DNA of 64,000 nt from Morinoia aosen (taxonomy: Eukaryota > Arthropoda > Malacostraca > Amphipoda > Talitridae), in contig CM059567.1 in assembly GCA_030386875.1 (NCBI GenBank), positions 77,989,130 to 78,053,129 of the forward strand, read 5' to 3'. A model generated the notes under the pieces. It did no database searches and was not told where the DNA came from. It saw only the letters and a program-made list of their open reading frames with translations. Of the stretch, positions 25,855 through 37,788 are shown one piece after another. Both the position numbers and the translations under genes were made by a program. How positions within the stretch are numbered: the first letter of the stretch is position 1; every line of letters starts with the position of its first letter.

Positions 25855-26300
25855 TATATTTTAGGATCCAGAAACAAGTGACGCTTACTAAGATACCTAT
25901 CGATATCTGTACAAAACAGTGAGCAGATGTACTAATTTTATAGCGGGAAATATCTAGTTATTTCTGATCAAAAGTTCAGCACTTACTGGTCTCAGAGCGT
26001 TTTGTGAAATGTAATCGTCGTGAGTTTCAAGTTTCGTTTTCTTTTTGCGAAAAAAATTAAACTCTTCATCCTGCAACATCGAACTAACGACTGTATTGCT
26101 CTGTGTAGCTAGAAGAAAAAGAAAAATTAGGCAAAAATTTGGAAATCGCAAAAAATAAGTTTTTGTCTAATTTTCTGACTAGATTATCGAAAAATCAAGT
26201 TGCAGCCTAAGAACAACAACAACAAAAAAACATTTTATGTATCTTATTCTCTCAGTATTCACTATAATAACACACAGACATGGGTACATGAAATGAAATA
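25855..26300. repeat. unclassified dispersed repeat, copy A
   Basis: This segment is alignable to 40194-40600 in the same orientation. Shared blocks, in order: GTACTAATTTTAT followed by AGTTATTTCTG; a TAACGACT block; and CTTATTCTCTC followed by a short gap and ACATGA or ATGAAAT words ending near 26300. The copies are diverged, with several indels. No open frame with transposase or reverse transcriptase motifs and no terminal inverted repeat was seen, so class is unknown. A SINE, a non-autonomous DNA element or an internal piece of a larger element are all possible. Confidence 0.7.
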
Positions 26301-27397
26301 GATCCGCGGTTATAGATTGGCATTGGATAGAAGTAATACAAAAACTACAAAATTTAACACAAAAATTATATGTACACCTAGTTGTGGTTCTATAGTCGGC
26401 TGCTCACTACAGGCATGAGTGGAATTTTCGCAATAGGGAAGTGAAAAATGGAGAAAAATGAATTAAAAAGTATACATTTTTCAGTTTCCCAGCGTTTGAA
26501 CTGCTGCCCTCAAAGAAGCAGTGATCGAGCAAATTTAGGGCAAAACGGTTGATCGTTTAATTTGGGTTTACAACGAAGTGTTGTGGTACGTTATTCTCTA
26601 TGACAGAGATGCGAAATGGCGTGACACGTTTGCCTTGAATTCTTTGGCAATATGAGAGTTTTTTTTGCCGCTGGGGAAGCGTATTCCACTATAGAGCTCC
26701 AGAAACTGAGTGAGCTCTACGTCCCAGGTCAGATGAACGGTAACTAAGTAAGACAGCAAGACATCATTCGTCCGATTTGGTTTTTTGTTCGGAATATTGG
26801 AGGGAAAATTTTACAACGTCTACAATACTCTGAGGGATGTAGGGAAACGATGACATTTATCGGACTTTTTGAATGTGAAATCTGTCTGGTATTGGGATTC
26901 AGCAGAGTTTTCTTAACAAAGGGGTTGCATAATCGAGTTTCCTGAAATTACCTTAGCTGACCACTATACAGCGAAGTTCATGTATTTTTGCAATTCTTTT
27001 TGTAGATATTGAGGTAAGTCTCCCCAGGCTAGATCACGATAGTCCAAACGCAATAATATCATACTAACGACTGAATCACCAATAATCTAGGGAATATCTC
27101 CTTCGCAGATATTCTTTTTGGTGTGACTACAACTCCGAAAATGAAATTTCTCAACCAAGTAATTAAACTTATATTCGAGTACATCCTGCTCTTTCTTGCG
27201 CCTCATAAGGCGGCCAAAAACATGTCACATCCACCGAGGACGATGGTCTGTTCCTTAGTACAGCGCTAGTGGTTTACGCGTGCTCCATCACATGCTCACG
27301 CTGACGGCAGCGGCAGCGTGTGTTTAAGGAGAGCTGACAGGTCTGCTGCATCTCAGCTCTGCTGCCTCTACCTATACTTGCTTCCAGCCGCTCGCCA
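26301..27397. other. unassigned spacer
   Basis: About 26500-27130 is moderately complex and less AT-rich, with the look of old decayed element sequence, but translating both strands gave no motif I can name. 27180-27397 becomes GC-rich and runs into the minisatellite. Confidence 0.35.
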
Positions 27398-27803
27398 CTA
27401 CCCCATACCACTCACCACCTCAGCACACCACTCACCATCACCAAACGTCACTACCACACACCACTCACCACCACAGAAAACTACTCACCATCAGCAAACA
27501 CCACTACCACACACCACTCACCACCACAGAACGCCACTAACCATCAGCAGACGCCAATACCACACACCACTCACCACCACAGAACGCCACTCACCATCAG
27601 CAGACGCCAATACCACACACCACTCACCACCACAGAACGCCACTCACCATCAGCAGACGCCAATACCACACACCACTCACCACCACAGAACGCCACTCAC
27701 CATCAGCAAACGCCAATACCACACACCACTCACCACCACAGAACGCCACTCACCATCAGCAAACGCCAATTCATGGTGTGTGTTACACCACTCACCACCA
27801 CAC
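27398..27803. repeat. 53-bp minisatellite, about seven copies
   Basis: The anchor AGAACGCC or its variant recurs every 53 bp (27422, 27475, 27528, 27581, 27634, 27687, 27740). The unit is built of CCACTCACCACCACAGAACG, then CACTCACCATCAGCAGACG and CAATACCACACA. The strand is almost free of guanine and rich in CAC. Since 53 is not a multiple of three, the reading frame rotates from copy to copy, and a plus-strand frame stays open for 163 codons, rich in His, Thr and Pro. That frame is a by-product of the repeat rather than good evidence of a protein. The 3' copies are followed by a duplicated partial unit (27780-27803). Confidence 0.95.
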
Positions 27804-28554
27804 GCCTGAGTCATCACAACTATCCACCTTCCTCTGTCATCGAGCAATTTCCTTACCTCTTGCACAATACTGCAACAGCTGCTTCCTACTCCAAGCTTCC
27901 CAAATCTCAGCGTCAGATATATTGTCCCAACTCAAATCTCCTTATTAGAAAAGATATCAGAGTCGTACAACTGAGCGCAGAATTCCACAGTTTAAAACTC
28001 CCGTAACTCTCCATTTGGTGAACTTCCATGCCTAGTGTGGGGAAAACAATCACATGCTGCGTAGGAGTCTCAGGAGAGCGTTTTGCTTAATCCGGACATC
28101 GATTAACTATTTAGGAGGCGAGCAGTGATTCGTCATCTTTAACTTGGTAATTGGAGGCATTCGACCGACACTCGAACCTCGGTGGTTTTCTGCGCGCGCC
28201 GCAGTGGCTGTCAGGTCCATATGTTTACCTCAGGCCTTAGTTTCAGGCCGGAAATGTGCAAATTTTCGTTACAGCTGTAGGAGACTTATTGTTCCTCGTT
28301 AAAACTGACCATATGTTCTTTTAGTTCAAGTTATACAGCTGGGATTAATGGGAATGATTGAGCATGGTAATATTATCCAAGGTTGGAATTACCGTGGGAT
28401 GATGCAGCAAAATCAGAAGGTACTATCAGTCATTAAAAGATCGGAAATAGGTCAGCACAAAAATCCCTCACAGTACGTGAATTTTCGAAGTCAACCGTGA
28501 CTGCAGCCGGATCTGGTCGAATGTGCTTCCTTGACGCAGCCGTTCCAACATTCG
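27804..28554. other. spacer
   Basis: GC-richer around 28020-28260, including CGAACCTCGGTGG on the plus strand, whose complement vaguely resembles a polymerase III B box; no A box or tRNA fold accompanies it. Nothing else recognised. Confidence 0.4.
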
Positions 28555-28838
28555 TGGATACTTACGACTCTCTCAGACACGGCTTATCTGGATCTTAGAT
28601 TCGGCTTATACGTATCTCAGATACGGCTTATATGTATCAGGGAGGCTTAAAATGTATCTCAGATGCGGCTTATACGTATTTCAGATACGGCATACACGTA
28701 TTTCAGATACGGTTTTTACGTATCTCAGAAACGGCTTAGACGTTTCTCAGATACCGCTTTTACGTATCTCAGATACGGCTTATACTTTTCTCAGATACGG
28801 CTTATAAGTATCGCAGATACGGCTTTTACTCTTACGTA
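28555..28838. repeat. 22-bp tandem repeat, about 12 diverged copies
   Basis: The core CAGATACGGCTTATACGTAT recurs with a spacing near 22 bp from 28555 onward (for example ACGGC or TCGGC at 28579, 28601 and 28623). Copies differ by point changes and an occasional 1-2 bp indel, so the array is older than the 31-bp one. The unit includes GTATCTCAGATAC, nearly self-complementary. Confidence 0.92.
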
Positions 28839-31800
28839 AACAAACTCAGGTCAGCTGAAGGTCCGGTACAACAGTTGACGTGAGGCAGCAATTTTCTTCC
28901 ATTTCACGATCATCAGAAAAATAATCTACTCGATCTCCACGAGCGTTAAATGCAAATTCGTAAATTAGCGCGAAGGTACTTTGCCCATGTAATGCGTGAT
29001 GAAAGCGTAAACACAAATGGTCCGCTTTTTGAATCTCAGAATTTTGGTTATAGCTAATCTACATGGAGTTATTAAAGATCCTTAGGAAACTCAAATATGC
29101 CAACTGGGCGTAATTTGTTTCGTCAAAAATTTCTGTGAATCGCTTTTTCATCGCTTGTTCAAGTCCCACACTTGTTACAATTCGCTATAAGAGTAATATT
29201 CGAGCCGATCAAACCAGCACGGCCACAAGACATCGCTTGAACACAAGACATCGCTTTCGGCATCGCTTGAACAAGCTCTAGTCCTAATAGACTACGAACG
29301 TTATCAAATTCGCCTAATAAACTGTTCATCGGGTTCAACAGAAAATATTGTGATTAACACTTTATAAGCAGATGATATGTTGATTGATATGAAAAGCGGT
29401 TTCCGACTTCGACTCGAAAATTATTTATCTTAAAGGTGTCTCTCTCTATAATTATAACATTGAACATAAAACCATTCTCCAGGTCTTCAATAGGCATGCC
29501 AGCGCCGGCCAATTTAGTAGGACAGAACTGCATGCTCATATGAATTTGGGACAAGCTACCTTATAGAGCATTCATGGATTTATTAATCACAAAGACAGCC
29601 TGAAATACGCTGTCAAGTAACATCGATTTATCCACAAAACGTAATTTCTATTAAACTTATATCAATACTTCAGGCCGAGTTTTGAGCTGAAAACATGTCA
29701 TATTCATCCTTGATACAAAACTATATTATAAGGCCCAGGGTGATATACTGTATATAAAGAACATATACTAAATTCAAAGCGATTGTTTTTACTATGACCC
29801 ACATCTCGGACACAATTACCGCATTCAAAGCAAGACACGTTTGCTTGCACTCCCTTTCTTTACGTTTGTTAGAAACTCACAACTCTTCGTTTTATATTTG
29901 ATGCAGAATGCTCAGAACTTTTAAGCAATCCTGCAACACTCGCAGCCATTTGATGAAAAAACTCCCGTACACTCTGACTTGCTCTCCGAGCTCCTTGTTA
30001 CAATTCCTTGTATCTCCTCCGCCTCTTGTCGCAATTCCCTGAGCGCTTGTTACGAGTTTGTGCGGAGGTCCCACGCCACTTACGGCCACTGCTGCGTCGC
30101 CGCGCCTCCAGGGACTCTCTTGACACTTGGTGACCATTCCATGGCCGCACGCGGCCAATTTCTCAGCCATTCTTTATTGACGCTGCTATGTAAATACCTT
30201 ACTGCTGGAGTTCCGCTGGTAACGGTACAGTTTCTTTCGAAACTCCCCCCATTCTTTAGGAATAATATCCTCGTTTCTCAACATTAGCACAAATTTCTTT
30301 TCCTCGCCTGGGATTGAAAATTATTATTACCACTCGGTGCTCAAGTAAGTCATAATTTGTAGAAGCCTCAGTCGGTGAAGTCTACATTTCACGGCCCTTG
30401 CTCTCATCTGTTCCTTAACAGCTCGGCACTCGATGTTCCCTCGTTCACAGGACTGAGGGCTGCCCTCTTACCCTCGTCCAAATGACCCAATTAGCACAAC
30501 GAAGTACGTGATAAGCACGCGGCTTCTGAACTATTTACGACAAAGCCCAGAAATTCTCTCTCTCTCTGAGACTACAGAAACATTCCTCGTACGAAATAAC
30601 TCGGCTTTGCTGAGAGAAAAATAGTCAAATCGTCAGGATATCCTGACTTCCATCGTAAATTTTTTTAGTCAGAGCTCATGAGTGAAAATTAAATGTAATG
30701 TAACGTTCACTCCGTTAAGATGTTTCATTTACTTGGGAAAATATTAAAAGGGAACTTCATAAAATGAAGTTATTTAAATAAGCTTCCGAAAGGAAAGACA
30801 TACTTTACTTCTTATGATTCTATTGCTGCTAAATTAATAGATTATATAACAAAGCTTGCCAAGATTCATTTACGTAATTTAATACGTTCTTCCTCTAAGC
30901 GTGCTGTGCGTCAGTTTATGGTAAAAATATGAAATTCTCCCTAGTAAGTCCTCATTAGACAATAAGTTAATTCGACTAGGAAGCACCCGGATTTTGAGCA
31001 GAATTAACAAAACATTTTCTTCATCGGACATTGAATTTTACAAAAAAGTTGGTAAGTTACAATAAACGGACTCTAGATGAATTCAACATAAATCGTAGAT
31101 AGTTTTAAGACATATGGAAGACCATCAACTTTGGATACGGGTGGAAACTGAGAGTAAAGAGCGATCGTTCACACGGAGTGAAAAACTTAAGTCGATTTGA
31201 GCACAATCTGAGGTGCAGGCTCGGTAGGCTGTGAGAGCCTTGATGCGAAAAACGATTTAGAAATACAGAAACAATTTCGAATGTCAATTCTCTTGATGAA
31301 AAACACGAATATTTGAATATTAAATGCTACCTGAAGATAACGGTACGTTTTGTACAGATTATTGTAAATGAGTAATTCTGTCAACCAGCATCCGTTTCAT
31401 TCCTTACAACATGTTTTAAATTCCTTTTCTTCGTATTTTGGTAGATTTAGATCCTAGTAGGTATATTTATTTAGTGTTTCACACCACTACTCTCGTCCTG
31501 AAATTCTTTCATATTTTAACCGCAGGTGTCGCTATGTTGAGCTCTTAGATTAAGGTCAAAGTATTCACCGATCGCAGGTGAGCGGGTAGTTCGATATTTA
31601 TTTACATTTTCCGCTCCAGAACCTCATTGAACAAAGATAGGTATTTAAAGAGGGCAACATTGCTATTTAATGATATAAACACAAAATATGTAATAGAAGA
31701 CACAACCTCTCCAATGAGGTCTTGCCAATTCGCTATAACCATCTCTTGCACTCTTTGAATCCTGTCATGAATGGTCGAGGTCGGCAGACATCTAACTTTC

Positions 31801-32430
31801 TCTTTTCGCGTAACGCTTGTCCTACCACTCTTAACTTCTCGGCCGGCAGAAGATAGCTTCTACGAGTTAATAAAGCTATGTCCTTGTTTTGTAATAAGAG
31901 TCTACCCTGAATTTCAGCTTCATTCACACATTCCATTCATAAAAATCGAATCATATCTTTGGTGCAGTGCAATCTGATGAGGAGCGAAGCGAATAAGCTT
32001 ACGCTGTTGTGGCTGTCAAACAACAGAAGCAATCCTGATTAAACTCCGAGCACACGACCACATGTAGAAGCACCAACTCAGTGCATGCGTTCGTAAACGA
32101 AACTCGGGCAAACACTGAAGCTTGAAATGCTGAGAAATGCAGGTAATTTTACACCGATCCTCGTACAGCAACATTTAACATTTAAATTATTACTATCCCA
32201 AAACTTTTCAGTTGTCAATCATAACTGTGAGGAGATATATTTTTCCTTCACCGAATCAAAATGCAAACTTCATTCTATTCATGGAAATAGAAAAAGGCAT
32301 TTTACTATATTTCTTGCTGTGACTCACATATCTTTCATCAGGTGACGACTTATAATAATTCATACGTATCAATTTGTGAAATAACTAATATTGTAACAAG
32401 CCTTCAATCTTCGTTAGTAACGCAACGAAA
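28839..32430. other. spacer with a GC-richer island at about 29900-30200
   Basis: Near 29226-29274 a segment containing ACAAGACATCGCTT is locally duplicated. The 29900-30200 island is open on both strands (92 and 102 codons) without recognisable domains. A CTCTCTCTCTCT run lies near 30556. The rest is AT-rich. Confidence 0.4.
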
Positions 32431-32740
32431 ATTCAATCATTATTTAAGCCCAAAAACAAATTCTCCCAAGCATTAATTACTGAAGGATGTATTTCCTATT
32501 TCGATCTCGGTTTTCATCAAATTCGCTGCGATTTGCATGGTTAAATTCTCCATCAGAGTTAATGACCGCAATTCCGGCGCTCAGGCTGCATGCATTCATT
32601 GTCAGCCGCGGATTAATTATCTTGCAGCCACAATTATTGCCGCACAACATGCAATGACGCAATAAAAAGCGTTCGAGGCCGCAAAAGATTACGAATAACA
32701 TTCTACGTACGCTGTGGGGTGCAAGGCTTCCCTTAATCTT
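32431..32740. promoter_or_regulatory. candidate regulatory island with homeodomain-like sites
   Basis: A moderately GC-rich segment containing CGGATTAATTATC, CACAATTATTGCCGC, TGACGCAATAAAAAGC and CATGCATTCATTG in close order. Such clustering of TAAT, TTTATTG and bZIP-like words is typical of developmental enhancers in arthropods. Function is inferred only from word content; no conservation can be tested here. Confidence 0.25.
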
Positions 32741-35700
32741 TCAACTAAAGGTTTGAACTCTAATTGGGAGGTATGTGTCGGGTAGTTATAGTATCCTCTC
32801 GCGAGATTCTTCCTCCGGATCTCTGGATTCAGATTCAAATAGATCTCTGATTAAATGGTAACTGTTAATTTGAAGTGAACGTCCTATCATGTGTTTATTA
32901 TTAATGTGATTGAACATACATCATTATAAAAGCAGCGCTAAGTAAGAGTACAATCAATTAAACATTTTTATTTTTTGGTGAAGGCTAACACAAGAGTTCA
33001 ACGTCTTTCATTCTCAAAATTCTACGACTGTTCAATATTCAACTCATATATTAAAGACAATGCAGAGAAACTGTCAAATTATCGAACTACACATTTGCGA
33101 AAGGAGCGTTTCTTGAGCTAAACAACTGTGTTGGAGCTTGTGTGAGGATATTGATGACTGGGAATGTGATTGTTCTTGCTGCTCTACATCCACTCGATGC
33201 CTGCGCGTGAGGGGGCCGGGCGGGGTGCGAGTGAATGAGTGGCCTGAGAAAAGCCACTTGGCTCATTCCTCTTGCCATATTTTATTCCATTCGTTAATCC
33301 TGTCTATTGGTTGAATTTAAACTTATAATTTTGTCATACGCCCAGACTTCCAAGAGTTAGATTATTTTAAACAATATATGACCAAAGAAACCGAAGTTGA
33401 AAAACGTTATACCGGCCTGGTGCTTTAAAATCCATCAAGTAAATACTTCGTTTGGATAGACTTCGGACAAATATGACGAGGATGAAATATTCTTGTGGAA
33501 AGCAATACCGGCTAACAACATTCAAACAGAATTCATCGCTCTGAACGCTATTAACATAAATTTTTACTTCCACCTGCACCATGTGAGTGCAGTTATAAAT
33601 TTCTGCATTTTTGACGTATTCGCCAGCAGATTAAATAGTAAAGTACTCACAAGGTGCAGTCATGAGAACTCTGCTAGATGGTAACATACATCAAATAATG
33701 ATTGCAGCCATCATATATCATTCTTAAAGTTGGGAAAGACACATTCACCGAGCTCGTTACGAAGAAAGCTGCTCTACCGACGCGCCAGGCCGCGTTATAT
33801 ATATAGCGGCTGTAGAAGTAAGCCATACGCCCCTCTCCCTTACGTCTTTATCTATAATTATAGCCTAGGCACAAATTTAGCATTACAGCTTTTCGGAGCT
33901 CAGTGGTCAGAAGAGCAGATAACGACCGTAAGAATGGTCGAAGTGAAGTGTGGGCGGCAGACACCTATGAAATATGAACATTGCTTACAACTATTGCTTG
34001 GTTACTGCGCTTGAGATGAAGCTTAGCATCCTTTGCAATGGCGCCCTAATCTCCGCACAATAGCCGGGCTGGACATCAGTAAAGTTTAATTGGTTTCCTT
34101 GCAGTTGGCCACGCTAATGCGTTGCTGTTTACTGAACATATTTAGGGCTGGACAATGAGATGACGACTTGAAAGCTATGAGTGCTCCGAGTTTGCCTTTG
34201 AGAATTAATTTGTGCTCGAGCTTAGAAACATAACTTAAGCAAAAAATTCTCTCGCAGGAAAATAAATGTATTAATCTTTGCGAGATGAATACACTCCTTG
34301 CAAAGCACAATAATCTTTGCTGGCGAGATGCCGTTATGAAAGCGCGAAAAAGACATTTTGACCCCGAAATTTCCATGGTCTTAGATAAACCATGTATTAC
34401 TCTACGAGTAGGAAATGAAATTGTCCGGGACACTTGCGTTCTGCCTCTGTTATAGTTCAAAGCATAAACTTCTTTTCGTTCGAGCTTTAATTGTCGCCTA
34501 GAAAACATTGTATTTTGCTTAAATATAGCGAAGTACTCCAGAGAATTTATTAGCCGACAGAGGGTGATGCTTTCAGTAAATTTTGGATGACTCCTCACAA
34601 AATGTCGTTGACGCCTCATTGCTTTCGTAGAATGTTTCCTGATTTAAGAACTTTTGTTAAGTAAACTGTTAAAATGTTACTAATATCAATAAAATTAGTT
34701 TCTTTCATTCATAAATAAGATATCGAGTCACGTTGCGGGCTATATCACGGTACAACAAGCCTGTGCTGAGAAATTCAACCTGCCATGTTTCGAGAGGTCT
34801 CGAGCGGCCCCTGGGCGCAGGAAAACCATTGTATCGAATGATCGCTGGACCGCATGCACTAAAACAGGCGTTATCGATACGAGGGGTCACAGGTCGCATT
34901 CATGACCGCAGCAAAGCCTTCTTTGTCAGCAAACGATCAATTGCAACTACAATTTAGGGATTTTTAAATACAGCATGAAAGTCGATGAACGAGGAAGAGC
35001 AGGACAAAGTTTTTGAAGATTATGTTTATACGAACTACACAGTATCCATTGACCGCCAAGTGTTGTACCATGCTGTGCCTTGGAAATAACTGCTCTGACA
35101 GCGGGCGTTAACTGACCTTTCAATTCTCATTCGTCAACAGATTATTTTTTTTTACTCACTGTGGTGGCTCGCAACGTTTCCATTGCTAGTTTTCCACTTA
35201 GCACCATTAAATAGTTAAACTGTCTGTAGTACCTGTCTCTTTGAAAAAAACTTTAGAAAACTGCTGAAATTTCCCTTGTTTCCTTGCACAGTAAAGATTT
35301 TGTTACAGTTGAATACATGACCAGTAGTTTTGCCTCTCTATGCAGAAAAACTACAAATTAACCAACCCTTTTCTTGAAATAATTTTTAGAGACGGTAAAA
35401 TATTTGAGAATCATTCTTCAACAGCCCGCACGGTTCACCGGCATATAAAGCTTCAGGAGGATTTGGCATTTCTGCCGATAAGCAGTAATGAGCTGTTCGA
35501 CGTAAGCTTAGAGATGCATGAGAATGCTTATCTTTCCAGGTAAGCGTGCACGAGCAACACCAAACCTGTATGAGGCAAGTCAAGCGCCAGATTTCATGAG
35601 GTAACGGATATTTTTCAGTGTAGATTATTTTGTAAAATTATTAAACCGGGACTCGCATTATAGCAATATAATAACATAACCCTAAGCAAGTCTTCCATAC

Positions 35701-36170
35701 GGCAACCCTTGAAAAATTAAAGCTTCATGTAACATGCGCTAGAAAGCTCACCTTCCGATCAGACGACGCACCGATGGTCCTGAGTTGTTTTCAAGAATAC
35801 AAACAGTATTCCTCAAAATAGGAAACTTAGTAGCAGTACAATTGATCATGTAATCCAGGCTAATTTCACGTACGAAAGACCGGTACTGTCTGTTGTATCT
35901 CCAAAGAATTATGTGCATCACTTTAGTTATAAAGGAACTCGTGGAATATACTGTATATCTTATGGACGCGCGTGTGACTAAATGAGAGCAATCGAGCAAT
36001 GTTTACTTTGTCGTCACTTTCATTCAAGTAAAACATCTTGATATCAATTTCACTTTCCTATCAGTAAAGGCGATCTTCAAGCTTTGAACTTTGTAAATGA
36101 CGTGACCTGGCAACGCCCCAATGACTCAATGTCCCTAAGCGTTAGTTAGCTTACGTGTTCTTCCAATGTA
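32741..36170. other. spacer with several GC-richer islands
   Basis: Islands near 33100-33250, 33740-34080 and 34740-34900. TATATATA occurs at about 33796 inside a GC-rich setting. The minus-strand frame at 34086-34619 opens with ATG and runs 177 codons but has no recognisable domain, and I regard it as unproven. A splice-bordered segment at 35346-35539 is described in the findings. Confidence 0.35.
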
Positions 36171-36882
36171 TGAGCCGCATCGCATCTAGAAAGTAAGTTT
36201 CCCTTGCTACTAACAGGTCATATATTTGAAAAGGCTAGCACGCGTTTGTGAGAAAATAATGACGTAGCAATCGTAGGCGCTAGGTATGAGTAACTCTGCC
36301 AGATTCCTCAGTCACAAGGGTACAGAGATGAAGATTCGTAGCTTTAATTCCAACCCCTTCCGTTTGTGAACTTCGCTCTGTGTTGATAACTTTTAACGCA
36401 CAGAACACGACACCAATCGAAACCCACCACCGGTTGTGTCAAGTGTATGGACCGGGCAAGCAGGTGGTGCGTCGAATTCTCAGAAGGTCGGCAAAATGCG
36501 CATAATATGAAGCTCAGTGGGCGGCCATCCCTCGTCACGAACGATCTTGTAAACAAGTTCAGCAGCACATTTTTGGAGAACTCTCTTTTCATGATTACGG
36601 AACTCATTAGCCGTACTCAGTGTGTCAGCATTACGCATGTCACTGTGACGCAGCTTTGCGAGTGGTGGTCAAACACTGCTACTTATCCCAGGCTCCAGAC
36701 TTCTATCACAAAGGGATAGAAATTTTAATCCTATGGCACGACAAATGTTTCAATTCTGGGGGTGATTCTGGGGGAAAATAGCGCAAGCATACCGCGCTGT
36801 ATTTGCTGAAATAAAGTTTTCCAGTGAGACTGTGTCTTCATATTTTTTGAACAGCATTGAAAACTCATTTTCTGTATGCATA
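36171..36882 (+). mobile_element. mariner element, internally deleted, about 0.7 kb
   Basis: A mariner copy with both ends visible. The left end (from about 36171) contains CTAGAAAGTAAGTTTCC; the right end (to about 36882) contains GAAAACTCATTTTCTG, whose reverse complement aligns with the left end. TA lies beside both ends, matching the TA target of mariner. A full-length mariner is about 1.3 kb with a transposase near 345 codons; this copy is about 0.6 kb short because the middle of the transposase gene is missing. It resembles the SETMAR-type mariner group abundant in insects. Being without the catalytic core it could only ever move using enzyme made elsewhere. Confidence 0.87.
36365..36781 (+). 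pseudogene. mariner transposase pseudogene lacking the catalytic core
   Basis: Starting at 36365 the frame reads CELRSVLITFNAQNTTPIE and HHRLCQVYG, the first helix-turn-helix region of mariner transposase. A frameshift near 36455 is followed by RWCVEFSEGRQNAHN and SGRPSLVTNDLVNK, the linker and second DNA-binding region, and weaker similarity to about 36665. The frame then jumps straight to DFYHKGIEILILWHDKCFN at 36698 onward and ends at a TAG at 36779-36781, which is the normal C-terminus of the family. Roughly 200 residues in between, including all three catalytic aspartates of the DD34D core, are absent. A start methionine is not visible. Confidence 0.88.
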
Positions 36883-37788
36883 TCGTTTGGTAGAAGCGCG
36901 AGTTAACCCTTACTCATCTTGCAGTGATTACTTTTTATGCAACACGTAAAATGTGAGAACAAAACGCTAGTTTATGTAAAGTTCTCCTTGATCGAAGAGT
37001 TTAAAACACATGTTCATAATTATCTATTTAAATCCAGCTTTTTATCTCCAAACAAGACTGGGGAGCACAGTAAACTTTCATTCTCACTGTATTATAATAT
37101 TTTTGTCCTGTTGTGGTTGGTGGCAGATTGTTTTCTTATAATGATTTCTAATTTTATAATGAATTTTATAATTATAATGATTTCTAATGATTTCTAACTG
37201 GATAGCAACGCAAAGTTCTTCTCAATCGGTTCCCTATTCTTAAAATTATTTCGAAATATTTAACGGTCAATTAATGAGTAAAATAAACTTTCATAGGCAG
37301 AAGTAATTTCCATTTTATCGTCATCACAGTAAATAAAATGATGAAATTATATGAATAACCTAATCTAGATAATTATTCATTTTTGTTCTCCTAACATGCG
37401 CCTTCATAGCTGTTTTGAATTAAGATCATTTCTGCAACATCTTGAAATCTGCAACAAACTACGAAAAACACAGCACGAAATACTCAATATCCAAATACGC
37501 TTGTTACTACAAATTGTACTTATAGTTATGAGTCTAAATCATCATCCTTTCCTTCCACTGTAACAATTTTAATTGCTATTCATTTAAGGACTTCATTGTG
37601 ACTATCTTATTTCTTATGACCGTAAAACTTTGCTTATGTAAACACATATGTTGAACAACATTAAGACATTGTTTTCTTTGATGTGAGATACACAATTTAG
37701 GATTAGGAGTCCCTGGGTAGCCAGAAAAAATATTTAATGGTCAAAATTCTCTTTACGGTCAAATTTTAATAAAGAAAAATTAAATTGC
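36883..37788. other. AT-rich spacer
   Basis: Near 37140-37195 the word TGATTTCTAA recurs three times with ATTTTATAAT, a short irregular repeat. No gene recognised. Confidence 0.45.

Noticed and set aside
26500-27130. Decayed retrotransposon reverse transcriptase
   Set aside because: Reading both strands gave no catalytic box or other reverse-transcriptase motif; only a general look of old repeat remained.
27318-27809. 163-residue His/Thr/Pro-rich protein
   Set aside because: The frame is produced by the 53-bp minisatellite with rotating phase, not by coding constraint.
28150-28175. tRNA or tRNA-derived SINE B box (complement of CGAACCTCGG)
   Set aside because: No A box at the right distance and no cloverleaf could be drawn.
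34086-34619. 177-codon ATG-led minus-strand frame
   Set aside because: Residue composition and order show no family signature; no splice or promoter context.
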